DNA of 64,000 nt from Chthonomonadaceae bacterium (lineage in GTDB: Bacteria; Armatimonadota; Chthonomonadetes; Chthonomonadales; Chthonomonadaceae), in the NCBI GenBank assembly GCA_025352825.1, contig JANXSG010000041.1:26766-90765 (forward strand), written 5' to 3'. A program made the position numbers and the translations under genes. Of this stretch, positions 17,497 through 26,889 are shown piece after piece (the stretch's first letter is position 1; each line of letters starts with the position of its first letter). The notes under the pieces were generated by a model, which worked only from the letters and a program-made list of their open reading frames with translations, had not been told where the DNA came from and did not search any database.

Positions 17497-18687
17497 TTGG
17501 AAAAACGACGATTTGGCAAAACTGGAATGGATCTAACTGTACTCAGCTTTGGAGCAATGCGTATCACTCCAGAGGGAGATGAGACGCCTGAGCAGAATCT
17601 GGAAAGAGCGCTTGCCACACTGCGTCGCGGTCTGGATGCGGGCATCAATCATATCGAAACTGCCCGTGGTTACGGTAAGAGTGAGGAGCTCATCGGAACG
17701 GCACTAAAACAGGGGTTTATCAAGCGGGATGAATTCTTTCTCACCACAAAGATAGGCCCCAATGAGAGCAAAGATGAGTTTCGTAAAGCTCTTGATGACA
17801 GCATGGCACGAATGAATGTGACCTATGTGGATAATTTGGATATGCACGGAATAAACACTTCCGAGCTTATTGTGACTTCCACCCGCAAGGGGGGCTGCCT
17901 TGATGCGGTGCGCGATGCCCAGTCGGAAGGGTTAGTTGGGCATCTGGGGTTTTCGACTCACGCGCCACTAGAGGTAATCGAAGAGACCATCAGGACTGAT
18001 GAGTTCTCTTCCGTCAATTTGCACTACTACTATATCAATCAGCGTAACCGACCGGCCGTTGATCTCGCAATTTCGAAGGATATGGGCATATTCATAATCT
18101 CCCCAACGGATAAGGGTGGACAGCTTTTTAACTCACCGGAGCGACTCACAGAGCTATGCAAACCGCTGACAGCAATCCAGATGAACCAGCGCTGGCTTCT
18201 CTCTCAGCCGAATGTACATACTCTTTCCTTGGGATGTGCTAAGCCAGAGGAGTTCGATGCCCACCTTGAGATCGCCAATCGAACCAACGGCCCATTGTCA
18301 CCGGAAGAACTGGAAATATTTGCGCGCCTGGACCGTGCCATGGGAACGGTGGGTGACTCGTTCTGTAATTTCTGTCATGCATGCCTGCCGTGCCCGGAAG
18401 ATGTTCATATTCCGGAGATATTGCGATTACGAAATATTACGAAGGCTTTTGATATGAAAGATTTCGGTAAATATCGATACAAGATGTTTGTACAAAAGGA
18501 TGAGGCAAGCGGTGAGCCAACAGGAGGATCTGGCCACTGGTTTCCTGGGCACTCCGCTAGTTTCTGCACCGATTGCGGCGACTGCCTCCCCAGATGCCCT
18601 TTGCATCTTCCCATACCTATGCTTCTCCGGGAGACACACGATTTAATTTCAGGTGAAGTAGGCAAGCGGCTATGGAAGGAAGATTAA
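17497..18687 (+). CDS. Aldo/keto reductase with C-terminal 4Fe-4S domain
   Basis: 396 residues: an aldo/keto reductase TIM barrel (EKRRFGKTGMDLTVLSFGAM; IETARGYGKSEELIG; LTTKIGPN) followed by a ferredoxin-like tail with FCNFCHACLPCPEDVHIPEI and CTDCGDCLPRCPLHLPIP. This AKR-ferredoxin architecture is a known family of predicted oxidoreductases. In the barrel, where Asp and Tyr of the usual tetrad are expected, IETARGYG has Glu-Thr-Ala and keeps the Tyr. The TTG start at 17497 has AGGAG about 10 bases upstream and gives the normal barrel N-terminus. Substrate unknown. Confidence 0.88.
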   Translation: MEKRRFGKTGMDLTVLSFGAMRITPEGDETPEQNLERALATLRRGLDAGINHIETARGYGKSEELIGTALKQGFIKRDEFFLTTKIGPNESKDEFRKALDDSMARMNVTYVDNLDMHGINTSELIVTSTRKGGCLDAVRDAQSEGLVGHLGFSTHAPLEVIEETIRTDEFSSVNLHYYYINQRNRPAVDLAISKDMGIFIISPTDKGGQLFNSPERLTELCKPLTAIQMNQRWLLSQPNVHTLSLGCAKPEEFDAHLEIANRTNGPLSPEELEIFARLDRAMGTVGDSFCNFCHACLPCPEDVHIPEILRLRNITKAFDMKDFGKYRYKMFVQKDEASGEPTGGSGHWFPGHSASFCTDCGDCLPRCPLHLPIPMLLRETHDLISGEVGKRLWKED

Positions 18688-18688
18688 T

Positions 18689-18748
18689 CCTTCACCCCCT
18701 CTCCCTAGTAAGCCGTGTAAGCATGATGAAGGAAGGGGGATGAGGGCT
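18689..18748. repeat. GC-rich hairpin repeat
   Basis: CTTCACCCCCTCTCCC ... GGAAGGGGGATGAGGG: imperfect inverted repeat of the family found throughout the window, here between convergent genes, where it might also act as a terminator. Confidence 0.7.
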
Positions 18749-18781
18749 GCTGGAGAACTAGGAATTTACCTAAAAGCAGAT

Positions 18782-19999
18782 TTAGTAGAAGAACCACATC
18801 GAACCTAGCAGTGAATCTGCTCCAGGCTGCCGCTGTTTACGATACTCCAGACCAAATCGAACATAGTTACTGGGTCGATGTGTTATAGCAAAAGTGTAAG
18901 CTTCTGAAGTGGGCACACCAAAAATAGTTCCAGATCGTACATTGTCGTATCGTAAAGAGAGTGCGGTTCGGTGCTTAAGATAGACTGCAGCTTCTATTAT
19001 AGATCCATTACTGTCTGCCTTAATACCGCTTGAATCGAGGGTATCTCTACCCCATAGCAGCCCTGCATTTAGTTCCAGTCGGATATCGGGTATGCCTGGC
19101 CTGCCAACAACAAGGGTTTTCCCATAGGTACCAAACAGTCCACCGCGATGAAAAGAGTTTGTGTAGTCCGCGCTTAAAAGTGGATTTTTACCGGAATAGT
19201 AGAAACCACCAACAGAGCTTCCTTCCTTGCCGATCAGATACTCTGCCTGCAGCATGAAGTCGTTGCCTCGCTGCCCGCTCAGAGAGATGCCTCCTTCGCC
19301 GGACTCATCAATACCGTTCAGCCAGGAGAATCTGCCATAGAAGCCAGCATTTGCATATCCTGCCTCCACGCCTCGTTCCAATCCTCCGATCGAGAAATTC
19401 CCGATGCCGTCTCCTGTGAGAGGGCCATTTGAGCCATATAGAATAGGATCGGACAGTGAAATTTGTCTCGATCCAAGCAGCTGATATCCGCTAAGAATGG
19501 GAATCTGGCCAGCGCGAACCGACCAGAATGCGCCGGAAGGCGCTGAGTTATACTGAACCCAGGCTTCATCGAAGCCACTGCCAGTATCTGCGGTCGAAGA
19601 AAAGACATAGACTCCTCGTACCGACAGATTTTTCTCAATCGCTGTGGCAAGGTTTAGCTCTACTCCACCAAAATCGAAACCGCTGACAGGTCCGGGATGA
19701 CTGCTTTGAGCCGTAAATTCAGAAAGAAAACTGATGGCATTTGCCAAGCTGTAAGGCTTTACTTCATTACTGGGAAGCCGATAACCAGCCCGATAGAAGG
19801 CATAGCCGAAATTAGTAAGTCTGGGCGGCATTGTATGGCATCGTTCACAAGGAAGATTGAACTTACGAGTAAACATCGGCATGGTTTCACTCGGCACACA
19901 AGTCGATATTAGCATTATTCCTATGAGAACGGGTAGTAATAACCAGAATTTAAGAAACCTCGAAATAACTCTTTGATCACTCTTAAGGCAAATCTGCAT
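18782..19999 (-). CDS. Outer-membrane beta-barrel protein with c-type haem motif
   Basis: 405 residues from ATG 19999, chosen because AAGGAGAT precedes it by 7 bases and a signal peptide follows (FLKFWLLLPVLIGIMLIS). The mature N-terminus has FNLPCERCHTMPPRLTNFGY, a CxxCH haem site. The rest alternates like a beta-barrel (VRGVYVFSST; GGVELNLATA; LRYDNVRSG) and ends in SLLGSMWFFY with an aromatic C-terminal residue, as barrel-assembly signals require. A periplasmic haem plug and barrel suggests a role in electron transfer or uptake; the ligand is unknown. Confidence 0.78.
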   Translation of the reverse strand: MQICLKSDQRVISRFLKFWLLLPVLIGIMLISTCVPSETMPMFTRKFNLPCERCHTMPPRLTNFGYAFYRAGYRLPSNEVKPYSLANAISFLSEFTAQSSHPGPVSGFDFGGVELNLATAIEKNLSVRGVYVFSSTADTGSGFDEAWVQYNSAPSGAFWSVRAGQIPILSGYQLLGSRQISLSDPILYGSNGPLTGDGIGNFSIGGLERGVEAGYANAGFYGRFSWLNGIDESGEGGISLSGQRGNDFMLQAEYLIGKEGSSVGGFYYSGKNPLLSADYTNSFHRGGLFGTYGKTLVVGRPGIPDIRLELNAGLLWGRDTLDSSGIKADSNGSIIEAAVYLKHRTALSLRYDNVRSGTIFGVPTSEAYTFAITHRPSNYVRFGLEYRKQRQPGADSLLGSMWFFY

Positions 20000-20177
20000 G
20001 TAAAAAATCTCCTTCATAGTACTCATCAGGAATCGAATTCAAATAATTGGCGGGCTTAATAAATTTGAACGAATTCAAGATTTATCGATCATAATATCGA
20101 TTGTATCACTACCTTAAATATATTTTTCAGCCTGTAACAGTATCATATACCAAGAAAAGCAAAATATATGTTGGATA

Positions 20178-20279
20178 GAGGTAATTGCAAAAGTCGGATG
20201 TACACGCATATTTCAGCCCTCACCCCCTGCCCCTCTCCCAAAAACAGGACAGGGGAGAAGGGGACGGGAGGTGAGGGCA
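20178..20279. repeat. Single GAGGTAATTGCA end plus GC-rich hairpin
   Basis: GAGGTAATTGCAAAAGTCGG (20178-20197) matches the ends of the elements at 838 and 7959; it is followed by a GC-rich inverted repeat (20217-20279). No right-hand end is found before the next gene, so this looks like a truncated copy of the MITE-like element. Confidence 0.65.
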
Positions 20280-20378
20280 AGCTTGTGTCATTCGCGGCTA
20301 TATTTGTATCTTAGAAGGGAATTGCAGTTCGCTTCCAGAATGAGGCATTTTAATATGCCGATATTCAGGAGACAAAAT

Positions 20379-21386
20379 ATGGAGTTACGATCATTAGGTA
20401 GAACAGGAGTACAGGTCAGCGCACTCTGCCTGGGATGCATGAACTGGGGAGATAACAACAGTGGTACTTCGGAGGAGGATTCTATAGAGATAATGCATCG
20501 TGCAATAGACGCTGGTATCAATTTCTTTGATACTGCAGACATCTATGGACGAGGTGAGAGCGAAACCATTACAGGCAATGCGCTCTCGGTAGATGGGCAT
20601 CGAGACCGAGTCTTCTTGGCAACCAAATTTTTCAACAAGATGGATGAAGGTGCCCCCAACTCCTGGGGAGGTCACCGATTCCATATCATCAAAGCGTGTG
20701 AAGACAGCCTTCGGCGCCTTCAAACCGACCATATTGACCTCTATCAGATGCATCGCCCTCAGCCAACTATTCCTATTGATGAGACTCTTCGTGCCCTGGA
20801 CGATCTTGTTCGGCAGGGGAAAGTCCGCTATATCGGAACGAGTACCTTCGGAGCATGGCAGTTAGTGGAGTCGCTATGGGCATCGAAAGAGCTGTCTCTG
20901 AACCGATTTGTTTGTGAGCAGCCCCCCTACAATCTACTTGACAGGCGTATTGAACGAGAACTGCTGCCATTTTGCCAGACATACGGATTTGGCGTGATAC
21001 CGTGGGCTCCAATCGCAGGAGGGCTTCTCTCAGGGAAGTATCGCTTGGGTCAGCCGCGACCAGAGGGCGCACGTTACGAAAAAGGAGCCTTTGCCAATCG
21101 AGATAACGACAGTGCGCTCGCGGCAATTGAGTTATACCTGAAGTTCTGTGAAGAGCGGGAATACGATCCTGTCCATTTTGCACTGGCATGGTGTGCCGCA
21201 CAATCGGGTGTGACCAGCCCCATTATCGGCCCACGAACTCTGGGACAGCTTGAGAACTATCTAAAGTCAATGCAGCTCACCATCACCGTAGAAGATATGA
21301 CTAAAATTGACTCCATATTTCCACCCGGAACCCATGTCAGTAACTACTACAATGCAAACTTCGGCCCGAATACCCGATGGATGTAG
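20379..21386 (+). CDS. Aldo/keto reductase (AKR11/12-like)
   Basis: 335 residues with the complete tetrad context: FDTADIYGRGESE (Asp and Tyr), LATKFFNKMD (Lys) and DLYQMHRPQP (His). WAPIAGGLLSGKYR and GPRTLGQLENYL form the NADPH-binding C-terminal part. It reduces carbonyls with NADPH, substrate unknown. The frame is open 36 codons further upstream, through the repeat, but AGGAG (20367-20371) lies 7 bases before ATG 20379, where the family N-terminus MELRSLGRTGVQVS begins. Confidence 0.92.
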   Translation: MELRSLGRTGVQVSALCLGCMNWGDNNSGTSEEDSIEIMHRAIDAGINFFDTADIYGRGESETITGNALSVDGHRDRVFLATKFFNKMDEGAPNSWGGHRFHIIKACEDSLRRLQTDHIDLYQMHRPQPTIPIDETLRALDDLVRQGKVRYIGTSTFGAWQLVESLWASKELSLNRFVCEQPPYNLLDRRIERELLPFCQTYGFGVIPWAPIAGGLLSGKYRLGQPRPEGARYEKGAFANRDNDSALAAIELYLKFCEEREYDPVHFALAWCAAQSGVTSPIIGPRTLGQLENYLKSMQLTITVEDMTKIDSIFPPGTHVSNYYNANFGPNTRWM

Positions 21387-21511
21387 CAAGCATTCTCATC
21401 TCCACCTGTGCACTCAGTAGATGATTCTTATTTCGGGAGCTAGAGCACCAGAATATGTTCGATTAACTCCGAAATGTATTATAGCAAGTGTCAAAATGTG
21501 CCACTACTTAA

Positions 21512-22024
21512 CTTCGCCTGCTGCTGCACCATGCATCTTCAATATTAATGAAAGTATTGCAGTTAGCGCTTTCGGGCACGGCTTATGCCAGGGCTCAGGT
21601 GAACATGGTTCGAATGCGCCTGCTTAAAGTTGCAGCCCGTGTAGTGGAGACAAGTCGCTGGGTCTGGTTTCATTTACCGACTTCGTTTCCACAGCAGCAT
21701 CTGTGGCACACTTTGTTAGCTCGTTTGCAGGGGGCGCCTGGCTGATGCAGCGTGTCGATTGAGTGATGAGAATTATTGAAACTGCATAGTTTGATCTAAA
21801 AAAGGCTGGCCCAAAAGAACTTTGCACCCCATGGCACGCCTGATGAGCACAGTTAAAGGTGTAGTCATCTCAAGATAGTGCGATTCAGTAGACACAACAC
21901 CTAGGAGTTCAGTCTGGCTAATAAAAAAGGCCAACGCAGCAATTATCTAGAGCCGAAATCGCCAGAATAAGCCCGAACCGGTACTTAAATAAACTTGATG
22001 GAAACTTTATGAAAAAACCGGGTT
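21512..22024 (+). mobile_element. IS1380-family remnant, copy 2
   Basis: The last quarter of an IS1380 transposase (21548-21745) with its downstream sequence, a close match to copy 1 (13277-13800) in the opposite orientation. Similarity starts at CGCCTGCTGCTG and ends at ACCGGGTT. The remnant abuts the ribosome-binding site of the DUF4382 gene. Confidence 0.75.
21548..21745 (+). pseudogene. IS1380-family transposase, terminal fragment
   Basis: 65 codons, MKVLQLALSGTAYARAQVNM to TLLARLQGAPG, collinear with the last third of the fragment at 13556-14104. No start or catalytic residues remain. Confidence 0.8.
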
Positions 22025-22051
22025 AACCCGTAATAAGTTAGGAGGCAGAAG

Positions 22052-23260
22052 ATGGGAATTATGAGAAACGTATCTATTTTAGGTCTGCTGGCAGGCGTTG
22101 CAACCCTAGCAGGATGTGGAGGAGGATCCACCTCCAGTGTCGCGACGAATGGGACGGGACGGGCAGCAGTACTTCTGACAGACAGTCCTCGTGAAGACTA
22201 TGCGCATATCTGGGCAACTATCTATGATGTGGAACTGGTACCCTCCTCTGGTTCAAACGTGGTGCTATACGACAGTGCTGCAGGAACACAAATAGATCTG
22301 AAAACTCTGCGTGATGCTACTGGCCAAAGATTCTCGTTCTTGGGCAGTGCTGCTATTCCGAATGGTACCTACACCGGTGTAAGAATCACCATCGGCAGCA
22401 CAATGCAGCTTTTCCAGAACGGGACAGCGGTAGGAAATCCTCTGCCAGTCGATTCGAGTGTGCCTGTCGATAGTTCCGGCAAGCCCATTATCACGGTAAC
22501 CTTCAGAAGCGCCAAAACACTGGGCACGGGAACGACTAATCTGATAGTGGACGTCGATCTAGCGCACTTTGTGATCAAAAATAGTAAAGTTATTCCAGCT
22601 ATAGTGAAAGGTCTTGAAACTGGAATCAACGATGCTACACGCCATAACGATGGAGACTATCAAGGAACGGTGCGCGCTCTTTCGGGAACAGCGCCTGTAC
22701 TTACCTTCACTCTCACAAAGGGTGATAGTACGACCGTTACTGTGGTCACAACAGCGTCTAGTGCGATATACGGATATGGAACGCTTGCGAATGCAAGCAT
22801 CGTGGAGGTAAACGGAACTCTTGATCCGACTACTCAAAATCTCGTTGCCACTCAGATCGAAATCTGTCCGTCTGGAAGTGGGGGAGTACCTTCCGATATC
22901 TCATCACCGCGTGCCGCGGGAACGGCTTCAAGTTTAGACGCGACCGCTGGGTCTTTTACTCTGACTATTTCGAGATCGCATGGCTTCACTCCATCTCAAA
23001 CAACTCTAAATGTCATCACCAGCAGATCCACAAATTTTGTAGCTGATGGCGGGCTTACAATTACACAGGCAGCTTATTTTGCCGCATTGGCTGCGACTCC
23101 GGATACCGCCGTGGTTGGGAGTTATGATTCCGGGACGAACACTCTGACAGCGACTACGGTTAAAATTACAAACCATGCGCTTGACGGAGGATGGGAACAC
23201 GGGCAGCACGGCTTCAGAGAGGGAATCGATGAGCATAACTGGGGGCATCCTCACCACTAA
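22052..23260 (+). CDS. DUF4382 lipoprotein
   Basis: 402 residues. A lipoprotein signal ends in the lipobox LAGC (near residue 22) and a Gly/Ser-rich linker follows. The DUF4382 domain is shown by LLTDSPREDYAHIWATIYDV, then VVLYDSAAGTQIDLKTL and GTYTGVRITIG. Two DUF5666-like beta segments follow (VRALSGTAPVLTFTL; GTASSLDATAGSFTL). The C-terminus is rich in His, Gly and Trp (EHGQHGFREGIDEHNWGHPH), possibly metal-binding. AGGAGG (22040-22045) lies 6 bases before ATG 22052. Function unknown; it should sit on the periplasmic face of a membrane or at the surface. Confidence 0.85.
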   Translation: MGIMRNVSILGLLAGVATLAGCGGGSTSSVATNGTGRAAVLLTDSPREDYAHIWATIYDVELVPSSGSNVVLYDSAAGTQIDLKTLRDATGQRFSFLGSAAIPNGTYTGVRITIGSTMQLFQNGTAVGNPLPVDSSVPVDSSGKPIITVTFRSAKTLGTGTTNLIVDVDLAHFVIKNSKVIPAIVKGLETGINDATRHNDGDYQGTVRALSGTAPVLTFTLTKGDSTTVTVVTTASSAIYGYGTLANASIVEVNGTLDPTTQNLVATQIEICPSGSGGVPSDISSPRAAGTASSLDATAGSFTLTISRSHGFTPSQTTLNVITSRSTNFVADGGLTITQAAYFAALAATPDTAVVGSYDSGTNTLTATTVKITNHALDGGWEHGQHGFREGIDEHNWGHPHH

Positions 23261-23673
23261 AATCATTGCAGTAGTGTGATAGATTGTCCTCACTATCACC
23301 CCCTTTCTCAAAAACGGAGAGGGGGTGATTAATACCTCTTCCCACGTGACGTATGTTTGTATTAAGTTATGGATTGGCATTATTTTGATGATTCACAATC
23401 AAATTATCCTTGGTGGCTTGGTGCCCCGGTGTTTCAAATTCTTAATTCCACCTCTTTCCTAATTATGTAAAATGTTAAGAAATTATTCAACCACCAGGGC
23501 ACAAAGACACCATGGTATCAAAATACAGGTGATTAGGTGGGAGCCATAGGATAATAGCTCATTTCAGGTTGACGCCTATACTAGAGTAAGGTACAATCTT
23601 CAAAAATCGTGGCAGGAGAAAATGCTCAGCTGTCTCAATAGCATGGGATAAAGGTATAGGAGTATTGGTAATA
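23261..23673. repeat. Intergenic interval with hairpin repeats
   Basis: Contains a GC-rich hairpin (23288-23330: ATCACCCCCTTTCTC / GAGAGGGGGTGAT) and a looser inverted pair, TCCTTGGTGGCTTGGTGCCC (from about 23408) against CCACCAGGGCACAAAGACACC (from about 23492), of the kind seen in dispersed repeats. No gene is visible. Confidence 0.5.
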
Positions 23674-24831
23674 ATGTCACTTATTGGAATTTCTCTCATT
23701 TTACTGGGCATGATGGCCGCCAGCGTCACGCCTCCCTCATTTCCTGAAGCTGTAAACTTGCCTGCAGTCACTGAACTTCCTGATCCTTTTCTTCTGGCTA
23801 ATGGCGATCGGGTTCATACCAGATCACAATGGCGTGAGCATCGGAAGACTCTGCTGTCATCGATACTGCACTATGAATATGGTGAACTTCCTCCGCACAC
23901 ACGTAAAGTGACTGCCTACCCAAAATCTGAACGACATCTCACTAATCCGGATTCCTTGGAACAGGATATGCTGATTAAGATTGGGGAAAAAGAGAATATC
24001 CAGACACGTTTTTTTCTCACTACTCCTGATAGCGAGGGGCCATTCCCGGTAATAGTTACAGGTGATATCGGATGGGGACGGATCAAACCTGAAATAGTAT
24101 CAGAAGTAGTGCGAAGAGGTTTTGCTCTGGCAGAATTTAGCCGGGAAGAGATAGCGCCAGACAGCGCTGTCCGAGGTGGCGTCTATGCAGCATTCCCCGA
24201 TTATGAAGGTGGCAGACTTGCGGCTTGGGCATGGGGATACCACCGTCTGATAGACTACCTTTGCACTCTCCCACAGATTGATAAGAGCAAAATCACCGTA
24301 ACCGGTCATTCACGTGGTGGCAAAACAGCGCTTCTTGCAGGAGCCACTGATGAGCGTATCGCACTCACTGCCCCCAACAACTCAGGCTGCGGGGGAGCAG
24401 GCTGCTATAGATACCAGGAAGAGAAGAGCGAAGACATCGCGATTATTTTAAAGAACCTCGGATACTGGTTCCATCCTAGATTTCATCAGTTCATTGGGAG
24501 TATAGATCACCTACCATTCGATCAGCACACGCTCAAAGCCCTGGTTGCACCGAGAGCACTGCTATCCACGGAAGCTTTGGGTGATCTGTGGGCAAACCCA
24601 AAAGGAACTCAGCAGACTTACCGGGCTGCCAAAGAAGTGTTCGATTTTTTAGGAGCAAGCAATAAAATTGGCATTCACTTTCGAGAAGGTGGACATGAAC
24701 AGGGATATGAGGATTGGAAAACGCTTCTCAATTTCGCCGACTATCAATTTTTCAACAAAGAGCCTACATACGATTTCCAACGCCTTCAATTCCCCGATCT
24801 GCCAAAAGTATATTCCTGGAAATCTCCATAG
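23674..24831 (+). CDS. Exported alpha/beta hydrolase, glucuronoyl esterase-like (CE15)
   Basis: 385 residues with a short N-terminal hydrophobic segment (LIGISLILLGMMAAS). The nucleophile motif is GHSRGGKTALLAG, near residue 215, followed by NNSGCGGAG; the catalytic His is in FREGGHEQGYEDW near the C-terminus. This order, with GxSRxGK and a Gly-rich loop after it, is typical of CE15 4-O-methyl-glucuronoyl methylesterases that split lignin-glucuronoxylan ester links. The ATG at 23674 follows ATAGGAG by 11 bases. The next gene, an amidohydrolase, starts about 60 bases later, so they are probably co-transcribed. A different ester substrate remains possible. Confidence 0.75.
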   Translation: MSLIGISLILLGMMAASVTPPSFPEAVNLPAVTELPDPFLLANGDRVHTRSQWREHRKTLLSSILHYEYGELPPHTRKVTAYPKSERHLTNPDSLEQDMLIKIGEKENIQTRFFLTTPDSEGPFPVIVTGDIGWGRIKPEIVSEVVRRGFALAEFSREEIAPDSAVRGGVYAAFPDYEGGRLAAWAWGYHRLIDYLCTLPQIDKSKITVTGHSRGGKTALLAGATDERIALTAPNNSGCGGAGCYRYQEEKSEDIAIILKNLGYWFHPRFHQFIGSIDHLPFDQHTLKALVAPRALLSTEALGDLWANPKGTQQTYRAAKEVFDFLGASNKIGIHFREGGHEQGYEDWKTLLNFADYQFFNKEPTYDFQRLQFPDLPKVYSWKSP

Positions 24832-24891
24832 CCGGCGTTCCTGTGGTTCAATCTATTCTGCGGTTTAACCAATCTGGAAGGAAACAAAATA

Positions 24892-26181
24892 ATGACGTCG
24901 GAGACACAAATCCGTGACTGGGTGGAAGAGGCGATGTTCATCGATACGCATGAACACCTTATCGAAGAGAGCGACCGAATCGACGGGCTAAAATATGGGA
25001 AGAATGGACTTATGCCATGCGACGATTGGGCGTATCTTTTCTTTCACTATCTCAGCGACGATTTGGTGAGTGCAGGTATGACAAAGAACGATCTAAACAG
25101 ATTCCTTTCACCCGACGCTGCTCTCGATGAAAAATTGAAGTTGGTTCTGCCATGGTGGGAACGAGCTAAACACACAGGCTACGGGCAGTCAGTTCGGCAC
25201 ACTTTACAAGGACTATATCAGGAAACTGATCTTACACCAGAAAGCGCTCCCAGGCTCGCGGAAAAATATCGCGCAATGATACAGCCCGGATTTTACAGGC
25301 ATATTCTTCATGAGAAAAGCCGGATCGAACGATGCCAGATCAACTCGCTTCAGTGTATTTTTAAGGAGACCGAACAGCCCGATCTTCTGCAGCAGGATAT
25401 CGGTTTCCCGGCACTAAGTTCTGATCTGAATTTTGAAGCGGTGGAACAGCAGTTTGGCCGAAGATCTTCCGATCTCGACGAGTGGCTGGAGATCATCGAC
25501 TGGGTTTTTACAACCTATGAACATCGAGCCGTAGCCGCTAAGAACCAGAGCGCCTACGGTCGCAGGCTAAACTATTCAAAAGTCGACAAGTCATCTGCCT
25601 CCCCTCTCTTTAACCGAAAAGCTGCGGGTGATTCGCTTTCTCTTGAAGAAGAAAAGACTCTCCAGGACTATCTCTTTCGATATTGTGTGGAGCGCGCTAC
25701 TGAGCAAAGACTGCCTGTAAAGCTACACACGGGTTACTATGCGGGCCACAATTACATGCCGCTTGAGCGTGTTCGGCAGAATGCAGCTGACCTATGCCCG
25801 CTCTTGAACGACTTCCCAGATACTACATTCGTGCTGATGCATATCGGGTACACATATCAGGATGAGGCCATAGCGCTAGCCAAGCATTACCATAATGTGA
25901 CCATCGATCTCTGCTGGGCTTGGATAATAAACCCGATGGCGACAGTCCGCTTTGTAAAAGAGTATTTACTGGCCGCACCTGCAAACAAACTGTTCACTTT
26001 CGGGGGAGACTATATCACTGTGGAGACGATCTACGGGCATAGCCGAATAGCGCGCCAGGGACTTACGCAGGCTTTGTCAGAGTTAGTAGATGAAGGATGG
26101 ATCGCTATCGAGGAGACCAAAGAGCTAGTTGTGCGTCTGATGCGCGGTAATGCACTGGAAACTTTCCCAGTCCGAGATTGA
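24892..26181 (+). CDS. Amidohydrolase-superfamily protein (Amidohydro_2 / uronate-isomerase-like)
   Basis: 429 residues of a metal-dependent TIM-barrel hydrolase: FIDTHEHLIEE (HxH metal site near residue 20), LPVKLHTGYYAGHNYMPLER (His near residue 284), FVLMHIGYTYQDEA and LFTFGGDYIT (Asp at the last strand). The wide, helical N-terminal insertion (about 40-160) recalls uronate isomerases and related Amidohydro_2 proteins. Cytoplasmic. Adjacency to a glucuronoyl-esterase-like gene suggests uronic-acid or aromatic-ester breakdown, which is inference. GGAAGGAAA precedes the ATG. Confidence 0.8.
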   Translation: MTSETQIRDWVEEAMFIDTHEHLIEESDRIDGLKYGKNGLMPCDDWAYLFFHYLSDDLVSAGMTKNDLNRFLSPDAALDEKLKLVLPWWERAKHTGYGQSVRHTLQGLYQETDLTPESAPRLAEKYRAMIQPGFYRHILHEKSRIERCQINSLQCIFKETEQPDLLQQDIGFPALSSDLNFEAVEQQFGRRSSDLDEWLEIIDWVFTTYEHRAVAAKNQSAYGRRLNYSKVDKSSASPLFNRKAAGDSLSLEEEKTLQDYLFRYCVERATEQRLPVKLHTGYYAGHNYMPLERVRQNAADLCPLLNDFPDTTFVLMHIGYTYQDEAIALAKHYHNVTIDLCWAWIINPMATVRFVKEYLLAAPANKLFTFGGDYITVETIYGHSRIARQGLTQALSELVDEGWIAIEETKELVVRLMRGNALETFPVRD

Positions 26182-26198
26182 GTCACCTCTTGAAAATT

Positions 26199-26240
26199 TC
26201 CCCCTCTCCTGTTTTTGGGAGAGGGGTCAGGGGTGAGGGC
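26199..26240. repeat. GC-rich hairpin repeat
   Basis: CCCCCTCTCCTGTTTTTGGG then AGAGGGGTCAGGGGTGAGGG: a member of the window-wide hairpin family just after the amidohydrolase stop. Confidence 0.7.
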
Positions 26241-26262
26241 ATTTAGTTAAGATACTTTGAAC

Positions 26263-26391
26263 CGACGAAATGAATTTCTTCGCTATGTGGCGTTCCGCCG
26301 AGTGTGCCTCGCACACGATTCACAATGTACGAATCCCGTGTCCGAAGGACACTCAGATGCGCGCTACCAAGCGAAGAAATTCATTTCGTCG
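26263..26391. repeat. 129-bp element with perfect 22-bp terminal inverted repeats
   Basis: Left end CGACGAAATGAATTTCTTCG plus CT (26263-26284) and its exact reverse complement (26370-26391) bound an interior with smaller palindromes such as GTGTCCGAAGGACAC and GTGTGCCTCGCACAC. It codes for nothing credible. The remaining 500 bases up to the next gene are AT-rich and featureless. Confidence 0.8.
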
Positions 26392-26889
26392 CATCTTATT
26401 AGAAATATTCTATACTTCTGCAAATACCTCTTTTAACTCCGCATTTCCCCCTTATATGCCCATACTCTCTTCACCATACCGCACAGGTGTGAAGTAATTC
26501 ACACTGTTTTACTCGTAACTCTAATGCCTGGTCAATGCATGTATGTTATTATAAATGCATTGATAGAACTGAATATGTCTTTGCATACCAATCTCGTTTC
26601 ATCAATTTTATACTGGAAATAGTTTGAAAGTAGCACGTTGCAATTTATTGAATGTCAACTCTTGTAATAATACTTGTTTAAACGAATCAACTGCAATTTT
26701 TATTGACATCTTAGATGATCATGGCTATACTGTTCTATTCGTATTTATGCTGTCGGTGAAAACACGAAGTCGGTTATATCATTTTCAAAATTAAAATGAT
26801 GCATATTTAGAGTATCTGGTGTCTGATGATTTAATTGGTTTGTTAAATGAATTGCTTAAATCTATGAGTTTGAAAGGAAGGAATTTACA

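Noticed and set aside
26270..26497. 75-codon frame across the 129-bp palindromic element
   Set aside because: It only translates the inverted repeat; no ribosome-binding site or homology.
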